Origin: an uncultured Acidimicrobiales bacterium | GTDB lineage: Bacteria > Actinomycetota > Acidimicrobiia > Acidimicrobiales > Aldehydirespiratoraceae | NCBI GenBank assembly: GCA_938091985.1 | Contig: CALKOE010000437.1 | Coordinates: forward strand, 1 to 7,308 | Length of the DNA stretch: 7,308 bases | Direction: 5' to 3' | Translations under genes and position numbers: made by a program | The notes under the pieces: generated by a model | What the model saw: the letters and a program-made list of their open reading frames with translations, nothing else | Database searches by the model: none | Told to the model about the DNA's origin: nothing | Part shown: piece after piece, positions 5,460 through 7,308 of the stretch | Layout of the letters: each line of letters begins with the position of its first letter | How positions within the stretch are numbered: position 1 is the stretch's first letter

Positions 5460-5462
5460 GGT
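5457..5462 (+). promoter_or_regulatory. -10 box overlapping the queG stop codon
   Basis: TAAGGT fits TANNNT, and its first three bases are the TAA stop of queG. It lies 8 bases before the GTG at 5471. A weak TTCGTT at 5434-5439 stands at 17-bp spacing as a possible -35. This would give the glycosyltransferase its own leaderless transcript despite the 11-base intergenic gap. Confidence 0.5.
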
Positions 5463-5470
5463 CCGCCGCT

Positions 5471-6601
5471 GTGGTGCGTCACCTCCTCGTCACCAACGAC
5501 TTTCCTCCCAAGGTCGGCGGCATCCAGAGTTACCTCTGGGAGCTCTGGCGTCGTCTCCCCGCCGACGATGTCGTTGTCCACACAACCCCCTACGAGGGGA
5601 CCGAAGAGTGGGATGCCGAGCAGGACTTCACCATCGTGCGAAGCCGCGAACCCTGGCTGTTGCCCCAGCCAGTGCTCGCCCGGCGGGTCAACGCGATGGC
5701 CGAGCGCTACAGCGCAGAACTGGTGATCCTCGACCCCGCGGTGCCCGTCGGTCTGATCGGGCCTCACCTCAATCGCCCCTATGCCGTGGTGCTGCACGGG
5801 GCCGAGGTCACGATCCCGGGCCGACTCCCGGTGACCCACACGCTGCTCAATCGCGTTCTGCGAGGGGCGGTCGGCGTGATCGCCGCCGGCGGATACCCGG
5901 CGGCTGAGGCGGAGCGCTCGCTCGGGCGCGAGTTGCCGACGACGATCGTGCCCCCGGGCGTGGATGCGGATCGCATCGTGCCGTTCAGCGATGAACAAAA
6001 ACGGGCGGCGAGAGAGAAGTTCGGGCTCCCGGTGGACGGCCCGTTGGTCACCTCGGCGAGCCGTCTCGTTCCCCGGAAGGGGATGGACGTGCTCATTCGC
6101 TCGTCGATGGAACTCCAGCGGCGCTGTCCCGACGTGCACGTTGCGATCTCCGGAGGGGGGCGCGACCACGACCGACTGCAGAAGTTGATCACCGAACTCG
6201 ACGCACCGGTCACCCTGCTCGGACGCCTTCCCGATGCCGACATGCCCGCGCTCTATGCCTGTGGCGACGTGTTCTCCATGCTCTGCCGCACCCGCTGGGG
6301 TGGTCTCGAACAAGAGGGATTCGGGATCGTCTTCGTCGAAGCTGCCGCAGCCGGCGTACCCCAGGTGGCAGGCCGCAGCGGTGGCGCGCACGAAGCCGTC
6401 GCGCACAACGAAACCGGGCTGGTGGTCGACGACCCGACCGACGAGGTGGCGGTCGCCGACGCACTCGCGACGCTGATCGAGGATCCCGCTCGCCGCGCCG
6501 CGATGAGCATCGCCAGTCGACAACGAGCCGAGACCGAGTTCAGCTACGACGTGCTCGCCGCTCGGCTTCGCGCCGCGATCGATGAGATGGTGACGCCATG
6601 A
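5471..6601 (+). CDS. GT4 glycosyltransferase, PimB'-like mannosyltransferase
   Basis: A 376-residue GT-B fold retaining glycosyltransferase of family GT4. The N-terminus HLLVTNDFPPKVGGIQSY (4-21) is nearly the signature of mycobacterial/corynebacterial PimB' (Rv2188c), which moves mannose from GDP-mannose to phosphatidylinositol monomannoside at the cytoplasmic membrane face. Further GT4 marks are LHGAE (108-112), PPGVD (161-165), SRLVPRKGMDVLI (197-209, with the phosphate-binding Arg/Lys) and the EX7E motif EGFGIVFVE (E282 to E290), followed by GRSGGAHEAV (301-310). There is no signal peptide or membrane span, so it is probably peripheral. Start is GTG at 5471; a second GTG at 5474 would shorten it by one residue. 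Its ATGA stop overlap with the next gene indicates coupling. The neighbouring START-like gene and the nearby trpD/nuclease pair repeat the mycobacterial pimB' neighbourhood. The exact acceptor is inferred; another phospholipid or polyprenol acceptor is possible. Confidence 0.85.
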   Translation: MVRHLLVTNDFPPKVGGIQSYLWELWRRLPADDVVVHTTPYEGTEEWDAEQDFTIVRSREPWLLPQPVLARRVNAMAERYSAELVILDPAVPVGLIGPHLNRPYAVVLHGAEVTIPGRLPVTHTLLNRVLRGAVGVIAAGGYPAAEAERSLGRELPTTIVPPGVDADRIVPFSDEQKRAAREKFGLPVDGPLVTSASRLVPRKGMDVLIRSSMELQRRCPDVHVAISGGGRDHDRLQKLITELDAPVTLLGRLPDADMPALYACGDVFSMLCRTRWGGLEQEGFGIVFVEAAAAGVPQVAGRSGGAHEAVAHNETGLVVDDPTDEVAVADALATLIEDPARRAAMSIASRQRAETEFSYDVLAARLRAAIDEMVTP

Positions 6602-7029
6602 CGCACGAAGGGGCAGGAGTCATCAAGGCTTCGTGGGCAGGAACGATCGTCTTCGCGATCAGCGCGTGCATCGCCACCGTCGACCCTGATGCCCTCGGGG
6701 CGCCCGCGGTGGTGGTTTCGTTGGTGCTCTTCGCGGCCGGAACTGTGGCGATGTTCTGGGCATTTCTCCTCGCGGTGGAACGGAGCCGAACCGACGCGAT
6801 CGGCATCGGCGGGCTCTACTTTGCCGCAGGAACCGCGCCCCGAGCGGTGCAGCGACTCCTCATGGGATCGCTGGCCTTGCAGGTCGTCGTGGCCTTCACC
6901 ACGGCCTCGATTCGGGTCTTCACCAGCCTCGCGTTCGGTATTCTCGTGCCCGTGTGGGGACTTGGTCTCGCTGGTCTGTGGTGCGCCCGGCACGGCGAGT
7001 TCGCACCCCGCGACGACCCGGACCGGTAG
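6598..7029 (+). CDS. Four-helix integral membrane protein, unknown function
   Basis: A 143-residue protein I cannot assign to a named family. Four hydrophobic segments are visible at about 10-27, 37-60, 84-103 and 108-130. The loop between the second and third (ERSRTDAIGIGGLYF, 61-75, then APRAVQR, 80-86) is the most polar and patterned part and probably carries the conserved function. The short N-terminus and the basic/acidic tail RHGEFAPRDDPDR flank the helices. The ATG overlaps the TGA of the glycosyltransferase gene in an ATGA (6598-6601), with no strong Shine-Dalgarno sequence, so translation is likely coupled. That links it to the membrane glycolipid enzyme upstream, and I recall a short uncharacterised gene (Rv2186c) in the equivalent mycobacterial position, though homology is not established. 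A role as accessory or scaffold of the mannosyltransferase is inference only. Confidence 0.8.
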   Translation: MTHEGAGVIKASWAGTIVFAISACIATVDPDALGAPAVVVSLVLFAAGTVAMFWAFLLAVERSRTDAIGIGGLYFAAGTAPRAVQRLLMGSLALQVVVAFTTASIRVFTSLAFGILVPVWGLGLAGLWCARHGEFAPRDDPDR

Positions 7030-7032
7030 GGT
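7027..7032 (+). promoter_or_regulatory. -10 box overlapping the stop of the membrane protein gene
   Basis: TAGGGT fits TANNNT, and its first three bases are the TAG stop of the upstream gene (7027-7029). It lies 29 bases before the ATG at 7062, so a start site near 7039 would leave a leader of about 23 bases carrying the ribosome binding site. No -35 match is seen at 17 bp. Confidence 0.4.
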
Positions 7033-7051
7033 CCTGTCCGCGCAGCTGAAC

Positions 7052-7056
7052 GGAGG
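7052..7056 (+). promoter_or_regulatory. Ribosome binding site of the START-like gene
   Basis: GGAGG, 5 bases before the ATG at 7062, is the one strong Shine-Dalgarno sequence in the rightward genes. It fixes the start and contrasts with the apparently leaderless starts at 4010, 4329 and 5471. Confidence 0.75.
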
Positions 7057-7061
7057 CCCAG

Positions 7062-7308
7062 ATGGTCGATCAGACAACCGAGCAGACAACGATCATGGCC
7101 CCGCCCGACGCCTGTTACGCGGCGGCGATCGACTTCGAGCGCTATCCCGAGTGGGCGACGGACATCAAGATGGCCCGTGTGTTGTCTCGTGATGACGACG
7201 GCCGTGCCGTCGATGTCGAGTTTCGGGCCGCCGCGATGGGGCGCAGCACCACCTACACGCTGCGCTACTTCTACGGCGCCAACCCCCGCCGCATTGCCTG
7301 GCGACTAC
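7062..7308 (+). CDS. SRPBCC/START-like (cyclase-dehydrase) protein, N-terminal part
   Basis: The first 82 residues are present and the gene runs off the window. It opens with VDQTTEQTTIMAPPDACY, then AIDFERYPEWATDIKMARVL (21-40), the helix-loop with the 'YPEW' turn that marks polyketide cyclase/dehydrase and Coq10-type proteins. Two beta strands follow (AVDVEFRAAAMGRSTTYTLRY, given as 49-69) and then NPRRIAW. These proteins form a hydrophobic cavity that binds lipids or polyketides. The nearest remembered relative is mycobacterial TB16.3 (Rv2185c), which lies close to pimB' as this gene does. Expected full length is about 145 residues. No signal peptide is seen. A lipid-handling role with the upstream mannosyltransferase and membrane protein is an inference from position; ligand unknown. 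Confidence 0.85.
   Translation, partial: MVDQTTEQTTIMAPPDACYAAAIDFERYPEWATDIKMARVLSRDDDGRAVDVEFRAAAMGRSTTYTLRYFYGANPRRIAWRL

Noticed and set aside
5315..6523. Long leftward open frame (about 402 codons) opposite the glycosyltransferase
   Set aside because: Antisense to a motif-complete GT4 enzyme; no recognisable domain and His/Arg/Asp-rich composition typical of shadow frames.
1..7308. Search for tRNA, rRNA, CRISPR repeats, insertion sequence ends, riboswitches
   Set aside because: No cloverleaf, spaced repeat array, transposase motif, terminal inverted repeat or known aptamer core was seen; genes are packed with gaps under 50 bases.

Overview
The window reads as a chromosomal segment from a high-GC actinobacterium. 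Several things point to the class Acidimicrobiia or a near relative, which is an inference. Codons end strongly in G/C. A secreted protein carries a Thr-rich linker followed by AAP. Several genes begin 6-8 bases after a TANNNT -10 box, the layout of leaderless transcripts. The gene content matches in part the trpD / exonuclease-UvrC-like (Rv2191) / pimB' (Rv2188c) / START-like (Rv2185c) neighbourhood of mycobacteria, recalled from family knowledge and not searched.

Layout. Bases 1-100 hold the C-terminal end of a rightward gene, probably trpD. It converges on a leftward DNA-repair nuclease (108-1871), a DEDDh 3'-5' exonuclease fused to a UvrC-type GIY-YIG nuclease. A 7-bp perfect hairpin spans both stop codons. 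The promoter of the nuclease gene carries two identical CGAAC-N4-GTTCG inverted repeats, the actinobacterial/Firmicute LexA (SOS) box. One lies exactly between the -35 and -10, the other covers codons 2-7. Further right, also leftward, is a two-gene operon (3963 to 1919): a small Tat-signal subunit overlapping a GMC-family flavoprotein dehydrogenase, a pair that suggests a 'hitch-hiker' exported oxidoreductase.

A compact 46-bp divergent promoter region (3964-4009) separates this operon from the rightward genes. These are a 93-residue protein with four cysteines in a zinc-ribbon-like arrangement (4010-4291), a QueG-type epoxyqueuosine reductase (4329-5459), a GT4 mannosyltransferase resembling PimB' (5471-6601), a four-helix membrane protein overlapping it by 4 bases (6598-7029), and the start of an SRPBCC/START-like protein (7062 to the window end).

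How the parts work together. The nuclease belongs to DNA repair and looks damage-inducible. The GMC/Tat pair would work outside the cytoplasmic membrane in oxidation of an unknown alcohol or sugar. QueG is tRNA modification. The glycosyltransferase, membrane protein and START-like protein form a conserved-looking set that probably serves glycolipid (phosphatidylinositol mannoside) or envelope metabolism. No mobile elements, CRISPR arrays, tRNAs or rRNAs were seen. No gene-free stretch exceeds 50 bases. I see no wholly new multi-gene system. The most distinctive signals are the double SOS operator, the stop-codon/-10 overlaps, and the Tat-hitch-hiker dehydrogenase with an altered active-site pair.
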